Assembly (NCBI GenBank): GCA_027257055.1
Contig: JAPVLO010000056.1
Location: forward strand, 3,472,001-3,536,000
Source of the DNA: Cephalopachus bancanus
Lineage: Eukaryota; Chordata; Mammalia; Primates; Tarsiidae
Length of the DNA stretch: 64,000 bases
Reading direction: 5' to 3'
Shown here: positions 1 to 10,657 of the stretch, piece after piece
How the letters are laid out: each line of letters starts with the position of its first letter
How positions within the stretch are numbered: the stretch's first letter is position 1
Position numbers and translations under genes: made by a program
The notes under the pieces: model-generated
The model's input: the letters and a program-made list of their open reading frames with translations, nothing else
What the model was told of the DNA's origin: nothing
Databases searched by the model: none

Positions 1-639
1 TATGGGGTGTGGTGAGATGTGGAAGTGGGGGACAGAACAGAGCTCTGAGGACACCAAGAAGGAGAGCCTTTTCAGAGGCTTAGCAAGAATTTTGGTCAAA
101 GGGCAGGAAGAAATGAAGAGACCCTGCATGTACTTTTAAAGGATGAAGTCCTTTTGTGTGTTGTATTCTTTAATAAATGAAGAGTGTTGCCAATCCAGTT
201 GAGAGAATGTTATCTCTGATGTGATCTGTACTATCCTGGGAAATCACGCTGTATGGAGAGAAGAAGGTCTAGAAGTCACATGAGGTACAAATAGGAACTC
301 TGTCTAGATCAAACGAGAAAGGGAAAAGACTGGATTTCCCGCTGCTGGACTGCTAATAAAGGAGTGTGTAGGCACTTTGGCTGTGGTTCCCTCTAAGAGG
401 CTGTGCTGAGAAAGGCACAATGTCCTTGCTTTTTGACATGACATGGATGTCTGATGCACCAATGAGGCCAACCAAGCATGGAGGTGACCTTAAAGCAGGA
501 ACCTGAGCCTAAAGAATAGATATATTGAAGTAAGTTTTACAAAATTCTTGAGCTACACGCAAGGGCTATGGCTTTGCCAGCATGATACCTGAGACATATG
601 ACCCCCCCACTATCTGGTCCTTCAAAAGTAGGAGTGGTC
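1..639. other. unassigned sequence
   Basis: No repeat family, open frame of note or RNA gene was recognised here. The base composition is mildly AT-rich and there is no CpG clustering. Confidence 0.4.
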
Positions 640-950
640 GAAAAACGGTTGTAAGCTCACAGACTCATAGGATCTCAGGATTCGAAGGGACCTGATTTCT
701 CGTTTTTCCATTGGTAATTGATCTGTTAATTTGCCAGTTGATTCATTCATGCCATAAATATTTATCGAGCACTTATTCTTTCCAAGCACTTTTCCAGGCA
801 TGGGAGATATAACAAAAGAAAACTCACTATAATTTTCACCCTCATGAAGATTACATTCTAGCAGGTCATATGCAAAAATAAAAAGAGAAATAATTAAAAT
901 ATAGTATGTTAGGTGGTGAGGAATCCTTGGGGGTTGGGGAGGGTACTGCA
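640..950. repeat. ancient LINE remnant (antisense L2-like 3' end)
   Basis: The block has the order typical of an antisense L2-like tail: a 'ttcattcat' start, 'tttatcgagcactta', 'ccaggcatgggagatataa', then 'catgaagattacattctagc' and 'atagtatgttaggtggtga'. It is diverged and has no coding capacity. The same family recurs at about 12.7, 13.9, 20.0, 22.1, 29.0, 38.3, 44.1 and 62.2 kb. The exact subfamily is uncertain. Confidence 0.55.
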
Positions 951-1114
951 ATTTTAAGTAAATTAATCATCATGAACTCTTTTTGTAGTATCTCAATGCA
1001 CAGTCTTCCCTACTTACATATTTTCATACCCCTTAGGTAATTTGACCCTTATAAAAGACATGAGAAAGGCAAGTATTGTCATCATCAGCACTAATTTGCT
1101 AAAGATTTATTTGG

Positions 1115-1445
1115 GGCCGGTCATGGTGCTGATTGATTCACATGCACTATCTCATTTTATCTTCACACCAATATGGAGGTAGTTACTATCATTATCCCAT
1201 TTTACATAATTAAAACAGCAGCAAAACAGAAGCAAAAAACCCAGCTTACTCATCCTGGTGCAGCCCTGCCACCTACCATCTAAATTATGCTTAATTTTTC
1301 CAAATCTCAGTTTTCTCATGTGCAAGATGAGAGTAATAAAACCCAGCCCACAGAGTTGCTGTGAGGATTGAAAGACATATATGTGTGACAGAGTGGGAGT
1401 CAAATCAGATAGATCTGTTTGATTCCAAAGCACAAGCTTTCAAGC
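1115..1445 (-). repeat. MIR SINE, antisense, split by another MIR
   Basis: The left part (to about 1206) shows the reversed MIR pattern 'cactatctcattttatcttc' and 'tatcattatcccattttaca'. The expected continuation, 'tctgtttgattccaaagcac', appears only after about 1385. The gap is filled by a sense-strand MIR. Confidence 0.6.
1240..1380 (+). repeat. MIR SINE, sense, nested
   Basis: Sense MIR core: 'ccaaatctcagttttctcat', then 'gttgctgtgaggattgaaag'. It lies inside an antisense MIR, so it is the younger of the two. Confidence 0.6.
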
Positions 1446-1754
1446 GCAAACTATTCTGACTCACTTTTTTTGAGACGAGGAAATTGCTAAGCAGCAGTGA
1501 TTACATTAATGATAAGATTACAACATTGATGTGATCATGCAAAATCTCCCTGACTCAGCAGCTTAAACGAAAAGAACAATGAAATCCCTTGCAGGTCTCA
1601 TACCTTAAATTTTTGCTAGGGCTAAAACCAAAGAAAAAGTAAGACTATTATATATGACATCAAATGTTTGCAGGTTTCCTACCCATTTTCCAGGCTTGGT
1701 TTCTTCCAAATAGTTAAGCATGTGTGCCCAAGTATGCACACTGAATATGGTAAT

Positions 1755-2005
1755 AGTCGCTGACACTTTTATAGTGCTTCTATAGTACAGTATAACCCAA
1801 GTACTTTACATATAATAACTCATTTACTCCTCATCAACAATTTTAATGACGAAGTTACTATTATTATTACTATACCTTATTTTATAACGGGGAAACAGAT
1901 GCCCAGAGAGGTCAAGTAACTTATCCCATCATTCTAGTTCTAAGTGGTAGAACTGGCATATATGTGATCTCAGGCATTCCAATATCAGAGTTCATGCTCT
2001 TGACC
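1755..2005 (-). repeat. MIR SINE, antisense
   Basis: Reversed MIR order is clear: 'aactcatttactcctcatca', 'ttactattattattactata', 'cccagagaggtcaagtaact' and 'agttcatgctctt'. Confidence 0.75.
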
Positions 2006-2039
2006 CTTTCTTAGACTGATCTAGCTGCTTTACCCAAAT

Positions 2040-2420
2040 CGCCGTGCTTTCTCCATTGTTCTGCCTCCACACATACTGAGCTCTCTGTCTGAAATATGCT
2101 CTTCCTCTCTCCTGGTTCCATGTTCTTAACTGATTAAATCTCATTTTCCCCTTACGTCTCAGTTCAGCATCACCTACCCTGGAAAGTTCTCTCTGACTCC
2201 ACATAACTTCAATCTCTGAGTAAATGCCCCCACCTTCTCTGGATTCAGAGAGCATTCTTAACTTGCCTGTAACATAGCACCTGAATAGATCATCACAATA
2301 TTCTGATCCCCAGCCTCTTGCACTAGTCTATGGCTTCCTTTAAACCCAAGACTGTATCTGGTAGAATACCTGAAGCATAGTAAGCCCTTTGTAAATATTT
2401 GTCAAGTATATGGACAAGTT
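2040..2420 (+). repeat. L2 LINE 3' end, sense
   Basis: It follows the L2 3'UTR order: 'cagttcagcatcacctaccc', 'aagttctctctgactcc', 'aacatagcacctgaat', and a tail 'tgaagcatagtaagcccttt' with 'gtaaatatttgtcaa'. Non-coding and old. Confidence 0.65.
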
Positions 2421-3390
2421 CAGTGTTGACTGTATTAGATGTATTAATGATTGCAGCCCCAGCATGCATACTTTCCTGCATACTTACAGATTTGGAAATT
2501 CTAGCTAGGGAATTTAAAGTAGGATATTAAGGTAGGGTTTGAGTTGGCAGTGGGGCTGCTGACTGGCTTGAATGAATGTATCTCTGTGATTTTTTTCAGA
2601 AATGCACACATAACCCAGACTTAAGACATTCAGTGCGGCCCATTACATAAATCAGAGTGATCCAGGGTGGGTATTTATAAAGGTATAATCAGAGAAAGCT
2701 TGAAAATTAGTTCAGAAAGTGAATGAATAGAAATTTTGTTTTGTTCCCTAAGGGAAGTAAAAGGCATGCAGTCCATGGGGATATCATCAGATATCTTGAG
2801 CTGTCAAAGAGGTAAAATTGACTCCACAAAAGATACATAGGGCAGAGAGACAAAGAACATACCCATGTGATACTGATGAGACACAAGTTCAAACCAATGT
2901 TGAGTTCTTCCACGCTTCTGGATATCTCAAATACATGAGCCAACAAATTCCACTGTTGTTCAAGTCTCTCTGAGTTGAGTCTCCCATTACTTGCAACTGA
3001 ATGCATTCTAAATATTTTGCTGTCCAGTTGACTTCAAAGGTTGAAGATGAGAGAAAGGCTACCACATAAAGGAATAATATAAGCAAAAGCAAAACAGGGA
3101 AGTACGAAATATCACAAGCAATGTCACCGGAATTGTACCTGAAATTTACTCTGTGATCACTGACGACTTATGGATGGGTTTAGAGATCCTCTCAGAGCTG
3201 TAGCTTAGAAATATAATTCTATCTCACTAGGCTTCGACTTCTATATCTACATCCTTTTATCTTGAGTTTTGCAGGTTAGTATTCACATGAAAATAATAAT
3301 AAGTATTCAAGGATTTCCACTAATCAGCAAAACAATAACAACAAAAAGGATCTCTGAAATCCAGTAAAAAATGATATTTTTAGGGACGAT
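2421..3390. other. unassigned sequence
   Basis: No repeat or gene was recognised. Open frames here are short and featureless. Confidence 0.4.
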
Positions 3391-3394
3391 TCTG

Positions 3395-3417
3395 AAAAAA
3401 AAAATATATATATATAT
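3395..3417. repeat. A-run followed by (TA)n
   Basis: Ten A residues are followed by about seven TA units. Confidence 0.85.
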
Positions 3418-3803
3418 TTGAGAAACAGATGGTATCACAGAGCCTCAAGTCTGTTGGCTTGTAACACCGTGGCAACCAACTCTATGCCAACAAGTAAGCT
3501 TGTCTTCCCAGGAAAATAGCAAACACCTCAATCACATGGCCCTCAATGATACCACCAGTATGGAGTGTTTAGATTCCCCAGAGGAAAAGTCAAAGAAAAC
3601 TTTGCTACAGAAATAACTAGAAAGAGAAGACTCTAGTGTACGGAGGTAAGGGAAGGCAGATAATATTTCCTGCTAGTGCATGGTAGGTGTTTGTCATTCA
3701 TCAGCTCACTCTGTCTCTAAGGAGCAGGATGCAGACTCCAGCTGGCATGGCCCCAAAGGCCACCATGCTATGGGAAAACCTGAAGTTTTAAAATCTGAGT
3801 CGT

Positions 3804-4211
3804 TCTTTAAAAAAAGAACAAAATCATGAATTTCACAACAACCTGGATGGAACTAGAGTCTACAAAACTGAGTGATCTCTCACAGAAACAAAGATCTGAG
3901 TATTACATGTTCTCACTCATATAGTGGACCTTGAACATCTATCATAATACTATAAGAAAAGAACTGACAGTGTGCGAAACTATGGGGGGGGTAGGGAGGG
4001 AAAAGGAGGTGGGACTAACGTTAGTCAATACCTGTCTGGGGACTGGGAGACACCCCTTATCAACAAGGGTGCCTGAACGATGCATATTTGTAAACCTAAC
4101 CCTTAACTGTACCCCACAATTTTAAAATTAAAAAAATGTTTAAAATGAAAAAAACTGCTGAGTTCTCAAATCCCATAAACATAATGTGAAATAATTTTGC
4201 CCTAAAAAAAT
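3804..4211 (+). mobile_element. 5'-truncated L1 3' end with extra 3' sequence
   Basis: The insert contains the end of L1 ORF2 ('acaacctggatggaactaga', 'atgttctcactcatatagtg') and a 3'UTR with a G-rich run near 3984. It is flanked by near-perfect 13 bp direct repeats, 'aaatctgagtcgt' (3791-3803) and 'aaatctgaatcgt' (4212-4224). After the first A-rich tail (about 4150) come about 55 non-L1 bases and a second A run. This is the pattern of a 3' transduction. Dead copy, no full ORF. Confidence 0.75.
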
Positions 4212-4224
4212 AAATCTGAATCGT

Positions 4225-4489
4225 GAAGACGCCAGGCAAATGCTCCCACCCCCAGAGCCCAGTTCAGACACCATCTCTTCCATCCAGTTTCCATAACTTT
4301 ATCTGCTCTTTGGTTTGTTCTTTCTCTAGGTTCTGAAAGCACCAAGAGTTTGTCCCAACCAATTTAACATCTAACCACCTAGGAAACTGAGAATTTTTTT
4401 TTTCATCTCGGTGAGTTAAAACTTTTTGTTTATTTTCTTTTTAATAGAAATAAATTCAAGGTGAATTGAGAAGAAAAGAGGGTGTGGTA
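4225..4489. other. unassigned sequence
   Basis: Unique-looking sequence between the L1 insertion and an LTR-like block. Nothing recognised. Confidence 0.35.
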
Positions 4490-4890
4490 GTTACTAGAAG
4501 CTGTTCGAAAATATTCTGAGATCTCTTATAGAAATATGGTAAGATTGTACTTCTCTATCTCCTTGAAAGATAAGTGTAACCATGTGACTTTTTTAGTTAA
4601 TGAAATTGTGAGTAGAAGCTATCTGTGTCACTTCCAAGAGGAAGGTTTAGAACTATTGCGCAATTTGCCACATTTACTTTCCTATCAAAGTTACTGTGGA
4701 AACTTCTATCCAGATCAAGACTTATCCCTGAGTGTTGATGGTAGGGGAGAGCAGTCTGCTGAGTGAATACCTTGGCCCAGAGAATGAGCAAAACTTGTGT
4801 ACTATTAAAACACTTTGGGCAACCTCTTTGAGGTCCCCATCCACTATGGGAGCTTTTCTGTCTTCTTAATAAATCCTACTTAAAAACAAA
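4490..4890 (+). repeat. MLT1-like (MaLR) LTR, diverged
   Basis: The order 'gattgtacttctctatctcc', 'taaccatgtgact', 'taatgaaattgtgagtagaa' and 'gtgtcacttccaagagga' matches the MLT1-type LTR plan. A polyadenylation-like 'aataaatcctacttaaaa' lies near the end. No internal retroviral sequence is adjacent, so it would be a solo LTR. Confidence 0.5.
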
Positions 4891-5099
4891 ACAAAACAGT
4901 GATTTAGGCAATGTTTGTTCCCACAACATATATTAGCCTGCCCTGACCACTTCAGAAGGATTTTTATGATACAGAAGTATTCTCTGGAATCCAAGATCAG
5001 AAATGCAGCTGGGTTTCAAGAATACTAGAACCAGGTATATAATACTGCCTGACTCTGTTTTTCACTTGTATGTCCCTCTATGTGTCTGCTTCACACTTT

Positions 5100-5305
5100 C
5101 ATTTACCCCCTCCATCTCTGACTGCCTCTCTCTGACTCTTTCTCTACCTCTCTTTGTTAATCTCTGTCTCTCACTCTGCTCCTCTGGTCCATTCAGGTGG
5201 GAAGCAGTGGGAAGATGTTTGTACCACAGGTTTTGAGCATATTTGTCATATCACAAGCCCCTCTCTCTCCCTCTCCCTCTCCCCCTCTCTCTCTGTCTCT
5301 CTTTG

Positions 5306-5378
<73 letters not shown>
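5100..5378. repeat. pyrimidine-rich tract, (CT)n then (CA)n
   Basis: A CT-rich stretch becomes a pure CT array from about 5306 and switches directly to a CA array at 5328 that ends at 5378 (about 25 CA units). Open frames of serine/leucine and histidine/threonine repeats here are artefacts of the array. Confidence 0.95.
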
Positions 5379-5379
<1 letters not shown>

Positions 5380-5544
5380 TCTACTTGGCTTCATTCCCCA
5401 ACTACTAGGGAAGGGACTCTGATGTTGAGTATAACTTAAGATAGGTGTCAACCCCTAGTCCAATCAAATATGGCCAAAGAATGAAGGAAAAGAAAATGGC
5501 TGTCAATGAGGGGGAGCATTTACAGTGGGTTGTTATAAGTTGGA

Positions 5545-5800
5545 CACATAATAATAACAGCTAACCCTGAGACAAAGATTCCTCTGTGATAGTGATCCTT
5601 CTAAGAGCTTTAAATCTATTAATTACCTCAATCCTCAAAACAAGTATTTGAGATGACTACAGATATCATAAGCTCCATTTTATAGATGAGAAAATGGAGA
5701 CCATAGAGGTTAATTTGCCCAAGGTCACAGCTGATAAGCAGGAGATCACAAATGTGCACTCGGGCAGTCTCACACAAGAATCCTTGCCCTTGACCCGATG
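5545..5800 (-). repeat. MIR SINE, antisense
   Basis: 'aattacctcaatcctcaaaa', 'ctccattttatagatgagaa', 'ttgcccaaggtcacagctga' give a clear reversed MIR. Confidence 0.75.
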
Positions 5801-5984
5801 CCATGCTGCCTCTTATATTATAATTGGCATCTGCTATAAGCACCTTGTTTCTCCCCACTGACTCCTGGTTCCTGCAGAGCAGAAATCCATGCCCACTATT
5901 CATCACAGGTGAATAAGAGTGCTCAAAAGGCAGGAACTGGCAAAACTGAATACAGTGCTAGATGCCACCACACTAAATTGTTGT

Positions 5985-6110
5985 CACTTCACGGTAGGGA
6001 ATGTCCTCAGAGGCTAAATGACTTGCCTAAGGTTTTCTAATCAGTAAATGATAGAGTCATGGCTCGGACCCAAATCCAGCACTCTTTCAGTTCTACCACA
6101 CTGTTGTATT
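5985..6110 (-). repeat. MIR SINE fragment, antisense
   Basis: 'gaggctaaatgacttgccta' is followed by 'cggacccaaatccagcactc'. Confidence 0.6.
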
Positions 6111-6740
6111 TGTGCCTATATCAAGAATCTCAAATAAATCTATTTCCTTTCTCTCTCTGCCTTCAAATGACACAGTCACCAATGACTCAGAAGGCTGTGA
6201 CAGAGGCCTCCTTCCTGCAGCTGCACTGGTGAAGCTGAGAGGCCAACCAACCACTAGGCCTGTCTCCCAGTCCCACTTCCCCAGCACCAGGCTTTCATCA
6301 TGGCATCTGTACCCCATGCTAACGAAGAGTAAGCACTGAGCTCAAGAATTTCAGAGCAGGCAGGAACCTGAGACCTCGCCAGGCTAGGGGTTCTGGCTGG
6401 GCTCCAATCCCAGCAGGAAGCTGGAAAGGGAAACAGGAACTTGGGAGCAGCCTAGTCAATCAAAGGGGACACATAGTTGAGCAAGTTGCCGCCCAGTCCT
6501 GTTCATGGGACAGAGGCAGAGGTGTCTTTCTGGGTCATCTTCACCTTGGTAACTGCGCATCTGGCTTTCCTAGACCATTTTTCTAAGGACAGAGCTTCAA
6601 AAAGTCCACCAATCTGTGTCTTATTAACTCAGGCCCTGTGAAGGCAGAGCCTTAAGGAGCGATGACTGTTATTGCTGTTCCAATCTGGTGGGGCTGAGGC
6701 AGGCAGGGAATGACCTTACCCACATTCCTTCGCTATAAGA
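6111..6740. other. unassigned sequence
   Basis: GC content is somewhat higher than around it, but no CpG cluster, conserved domain or repeat is recognised. Confidence 0.4.
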
Positions 6741-6750
6741 AATCACAATC

Positions 6751-7029
6751 CGCCAGGCACGGTGGTTCAAGCCTGTAATCCCAGCACTTTGGGAGGCCAA
6801 GGTGGGAGGATTGCCTGAGCCCTCTGGTTCGAGAACAGCCTGGGCAACTAGGCAAGACCTCGTCTCTACAATAAATCAAAAAATCAGCCAGGCATGGTAG
6901 TGCACGCCTGTAGTTCTGGATTTGGACGGCTGAGGCGACAGGATCGCCTAAGCCTAGCAGGTCGACACTGGGGTGGCCGTAAGCATGCCACTCTGTACTC
7001 CAGCCTGGGTGACAGAGCGAGACTCCAAA
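6751..7029 (+). mobile_element. Alu SINE, lemur-type
   Basis: A dimeric Alu: 'ggcacggtggttcaagcctg' at the 5' end and 'ctccagcctgggtgacagag' at the 3' end. The linker is 'ctctacaataaatcaaaaaa'. Flanking duplications 'aatcacaatc' (6741-6750) and 'aatcataatc' (7030-7039) fit target-primed insertion. Confidence 0.93.
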
Positions 7030-7044
7030 AATCATAATCATAAA

Positions 7045-7280
7045 TAAAAATAACAACAGTGATGATAATACCATTTGAGGGTCACTTGCCACTGGCCAGT
7101 CACAAATATCCTCATATGCTGATCCAATCCATATTCAAAGAGAAGGAAATAAAAGCTGCATGATTTGTCCAAGGTCATACAGCAAATAAGTAAAAATCAA
7201 AACAAAACAAAAAACAAACAGGATTTGAATTCACATTTGTCTGATTCCCAAAGCTTTACCCTGCATGGTAGTGTCACACA
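7045..7280 (-). repeat. MIR SINE, antisense, diverged
   Basis: 'gtccaaggtcatacagcaaa' and 'gatttgaattcacatttgtc' match a reversed MIR. A run of AAAAC units lies within it. Confidence 0.6.
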
Positions 7281-7911
7281 GAGGACAGATAATCTACCAC
7301 AAGCCAGAAAATGGTCTTGAAATTGACCATATGGGCTCATTACTCCCTAGATGAGGAGGAAGGAGAAGAAACAGGGGAAAGTCAGGAAAATAATGAGAAT
7401 GAAGAAGACAGAGACAGCAATGGATAGGAAGAGAGAAATAACAGAAGGGAGAGAGATGCAAGGAGAACAAACCTTGCATTGGCAATCTTACACAATTCCA
7501 ACAGGTCTAGGGGAGAGAAAAGTGGAGAAGTATTACAGGCTGGGTAATTGTTCTTCTGATTTTAGTTCCCAAAGATCAATGGGTGCACCAGCAGCCTAAT
7601 TGTCTAAGTTCCTCCTGCTATTCCTCAAAGCCAGCTGCTTTTCCAGGAGAAAAGGGAAAGGAAAAACAGGCAGCTTCCAAAGGCTGGGGACCCTGCCTCC
7701 CTCTTGCCATTCTATACCTGGGAATCCACACACCCAGTGCCTAGGGACCACCTCAATTCTCAAAGGATGCGGCGCACAGAATTGGCAATTTTAATCATGA
7801 AGTTTTGAACAAGCAACTCTAGGCTCTGAGCAAGGCGATGTTTGAGTTTGAGAGTTCAAATGCTTGCAGCTTTATTTTTTCTCCTTAATGATTCACTTTG
7901 TCTTTCTGCAG
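7281..7911. other. unassigned sequence, partly purine-rich
   Basis: A GA-rich tract covers about 7350-7470. Nothing else recognised. Confidence 0.4.
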
Positions 7912-7995
7912 AGCCTTTCTCTGAGATCAGCAATTTACAACTGCCCTTAGGCATGCTTGCTGGCCCAGGGGAAGGAACCAGGGGTATTCCAGAAG
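7912..7995 (+). other. exon-like segment (speculative)
   Basis: 84 bases (28 codons) are open in one frame. They sit between a strong-looking acceptor, 'ctttgtctttctgcag', and a near-consensus donor, 'agaag|gtaagc'. The encoded peptide matches no family that I recognise. Chance occurrence of such pairs is common over 64 kb, so this is only a candidate internal exon of an unknown transcript. Confidence 0.15.
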
Positions 7996-8194
7996 GTAAG
8001 CAGAGAACAGGCAACAGGAGACATCCCTCCACCACATGCCTTCCAGAATGGGGTGCATTCCTTGCACCTCCTTTGCCCCTTTCAGGTTTTGAAGAGATAC
8101 AAGAAGTCTTCCATCTACTTTCAATCTTAACTCCTTAAAGAACTCTGCCTGGGTCCTTAAATTCTTTTCTTGTTTTATGGGCTTGGGCTAGAAA

Positions 8195-8390
8195 ACTGGA
8201 TTAATTAGCTCTGTGACATTAGAGAAGTTACTTAATATCACTATACTTGAGTTTCCATATCTATAAAATGGAAATAATTGATGCATGTAACTCATAGTGT
8301 CATTGAGGATTAAATAGGTTGATACATATGTAAAATGATTAGAACAGAACCTGACATTCAATAAACATGCAGTGAAAGCTTCCAAGAAGA
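8195..8390 (+). repeat. MIR SINE, sense
   Basis: 'agctctgtgacattagagaa', 'gagtttccatatctataaaa' and 'cattgaggattaaatagg' follow the MIR core and tail. The retrocopy at 8411 landed in its distal end. Confidence 0.75.
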
Positions 8391-8410
8391 AAGAATTTAA
8401 GGATTTTCTT

Positions 8411-9012
8411 TTTTTATCATGCATGCCAATGGATTTTATTTTGATTACCAAATATGGGATACAATGAAAAATCTGAAAAACATGGTCATGAAAATGGGAC
8501 ACTTACTGTACTTTGTGAAGAATTTATTCCTTCAGGATTAATCTATCAGCATCTTTGTAAAGAAAAAAAAAAGTGGCAGCTATGACTGTGACAAGATGAG
8601 GAATTGTAGGAAGACCATAGTGCAACACTAGGGCTTTTCTCCTTTTTCTTTTTTTTAAAAATAATGCCGATGAAACCAAAGACAAGATGCCCAGCTTTAT
8701 AAGCAACGCAGCACCATCAGAATGAGAAGATCTACAAGTAACTAGAAGTCTTTGCAGTGCCACTGGAGAAGATGAACATTGGGTTACAAGATACATATAT
8801 GAGTGTTGTGCTGTGACTTAGGTAGTGAGGATGGAATCTCCGAAGACCATCAGAAATATCGTTATACAACTGGATTTCAAGAGACTGGAACCCAGCAGAT
8901 ACTACAGAGAATGGGATGAGAAGAGGAGGCTCAGAGCCACAAAAATCTAAGCAAAAGACACCAAACCGCAAGTTACATTTAGTTGTGTAAACAGCAGCTG
9001 TGGTAACATCAG
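8411..9012 (-). pseudogene. processed retrocopy of an unidentified transcript
   Basis: A 602 bp block is bounded by an exact 18 bp direct repeat, 'gaatttaaggattttctt', at 8393-8410 and 9013-9030. On the minus strand it ends with a polyadenylation signal AATAAA about 20 bases before a short A run that abuts the repeat. That is the structure of a cDNA inserted by L1 machinery. Read on the minus strand, an open frame runs from near the 5' edge to a stop near 8739, followed by a 3'UTR-like AT-rich part with two A-rich internal runs. I do not recognise the protein or the parent gene. The insert is 5'-truncated and has no visible promoter. It could instead be purely 3'UTR, or a lineage-specific SINE-like element. 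Confidence 0.65.
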
Positions 9013-9154
9013 GAATTTAAGGATTTTCTTCATCTTGTTCTTTTCCTGAACCTGAAGTCCTAAGACATCAGCTCCCTGCAACCTCCACTCAAATAAAACA
9101 AACAACAAGGATCGTTGAAAATAGGATTGGAAAGAAAAGGAAGAGAAAGAAAGG

Positions 9155-9410
9155 ATATTTTCTGAGTGCTAACAATGTGCCAGACCCGTGCTTGAGGCTT
9201 CTACATGTGTTGTTATTTTTCATATTAATAAATATAATGATAATAACATTATCATGGTGAGCACAATGCTAGAGTACTTCCTGCAGTGCAAGTCCCATTA
9301 AAGAGCATTAAATGCACAAGCTCACTTAGTCCTGAAAATAACCTGAAAAAATAGGCTCTGTCTAGTATTTCTGTTCTACACATGGAGTTGGGCTTAGGGA
9401 GGTTGGGAGA
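9155..9410 (-). repeat. MIR SINE, antisense, diverged or two overlapping pieces
   Basis: 'tgagtgctaacaatgtgcca' and, later, 'gagcacaatgctagagtact' are two starts of the reversed MIR tail. Then 'cttagtcctgaaaataacct' and 'gttctacacatggagttggg' follow. Confidence 0.55.
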
Positions 9411-9599
9411 CCTCATGATTGGCAATTGGATTCAAAGTGAGAATTTAACTTCACATCTGCACCATTGAAAGGATGAGATGGTTGTGGGTCAAGGCCTTCT
9501 GGGAAGCAGGGTGATGAAACTGATTCACAGGTGCACGAAGGAAGAACAAGGCAGGCATGGTTTCTCTCTTTTTGCCCGTCATCAGAGGATCTGGGCAGG

Positions 9600-9705
9600 T
9601 AGGACATTAGAACTCCACAAAGTCCTAAAAGGAGGCAAAGGCTCAGAGAGTCAGGTGGCTTGACCAAGGTTACAAAGTAGACGTGGGTTAAACGAGACAC
9701 TGTGG
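9600..9705 (-). repeat. MIR SINE fragment, antisense
   Basis: 'ggctcagagagtcaggtggc' and 'ttgaccaaggttacaaagta'. Confidence 0.55.
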
Positions 9706-9829
9706 GTCTCACAGCCTGCTATCATCGAAGGGCTGCCTTAGACATCTCCTCCTCAGGGAACACTTCTGGGGTGACCCTAGCAGAAACAATACCCTCCATC
9801 ACACCTTCTCCACTTACTACACCATATTT

Positions 9830-10195
9830 TTCTTTATAGTGCCATTCTTGCCATTTACCACTGCATCAAATAGTTATCTATTTTATTACCTGCCTACTCC
9901 ATCAAGAGGTAAGCTTCATGGAGGCAGAGACAGTTGTCTATTTTGCTCACTGCTGTATTCCCAGTATTTAAAACAGTACTTGGCATATGATCATCACTCA
10001 ATTCTGTTAAGTGAATGAGTTAATTAATTGATTGAGCAGGCCATATTTTAAATGCTTCCTTGCTTTTCAAATCTCCCACTATGTAAGGCCTCAGTGAGAT
10101 CAGGGATTGAATTAGAAGGGTTTAGTGCAATGCTTGGCACATTGTAAGTCCTCAACAATTGTTCAAACATGAATAAATGAATGAATAAATGAGGT
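9830..10195 (+). repeat. L2 LINE 3' ends, sense (two tails)
   Basis: The first tail shows 'taagcttcatggaggcagag', 'ttcccagtatttaaaacagt' and 'acttggcatatgatca'. A second tail near 10120 has 'caatgcttggcacattgtaa' and ends in TGAA/ATAA units. Confidence 0.65.
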
Positions 10196-10568
10196 AGATC
10201 CAATTTTTAAGTCTTACCCTGGTCTTTGTTTCTCTTCCCCAGGTATTGGAAAGTTTACTAGAGAAAATGAGTTTGAAGGCAGCTGTGTGTAAATGTGACA
10301 TAGCCAGTGGGCATGAGAGAGGAAAGTGTCTTGAAGCAGGTATTTAGGAAATATAAGGTCCATATGCCAAGGTGTAGCCAATCCCCATCCACTGCCCACA
10401 TTTCAGTGACTCAGTCAGTAGAGACCCCAAATGCATCTTTGGTGACTTTGACATCCTGGAGCTGAAGGACTCTGGGGCACAGGTGGTTCTCTTATCTCTT
10501 CAATAAAACTTTATGAATCAATCAAGATTCTAAGGGTTTGTTTGTTTTTCTTTTTTTAATACACAAAG
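10196..10568. other. unassigned sequence
   Basis: Contains an AATAAA at about 10501, but no transcript can be inferred from that alone. Confidence 0.35.
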
Positions 10569-10657
10569 GTTCTATGACTTCGGAGAGTGTGAAAACTCTT
10601 CCTCATATCTTGACAGCATATTTCTCCATCCAAAGGAGGAAAAATAAGCCCAGCCAG
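10569..10657 (+). other. exon-like segment (speculative)
   Basis: 89 bases lie between a pyrimidine-rich acceptor ('ctttttttaatacacaaag') and a good donor ('cagccag|gtaagc'). One frame is open throughout. No protein family is recognised. It could be a lncRNA exon, or chance. Confidence 0.12.

Noticed and set aside
4790..4890. Gene 3' end with AATAAA
   Set aside because: The signal lies at the end of an MLT1-like LTR block and no exons lead into it.
5154..5451. Open frames rich in Ser/Leu, His/Thr or Arg/Glu
   Set aside because: They are translations of the CT and CA arrays and have no gene context.
6733..7092. 119-codon minus-strand frame
   Set aside because: It lies in an Alu; antisense Alu frames of this kind are common.
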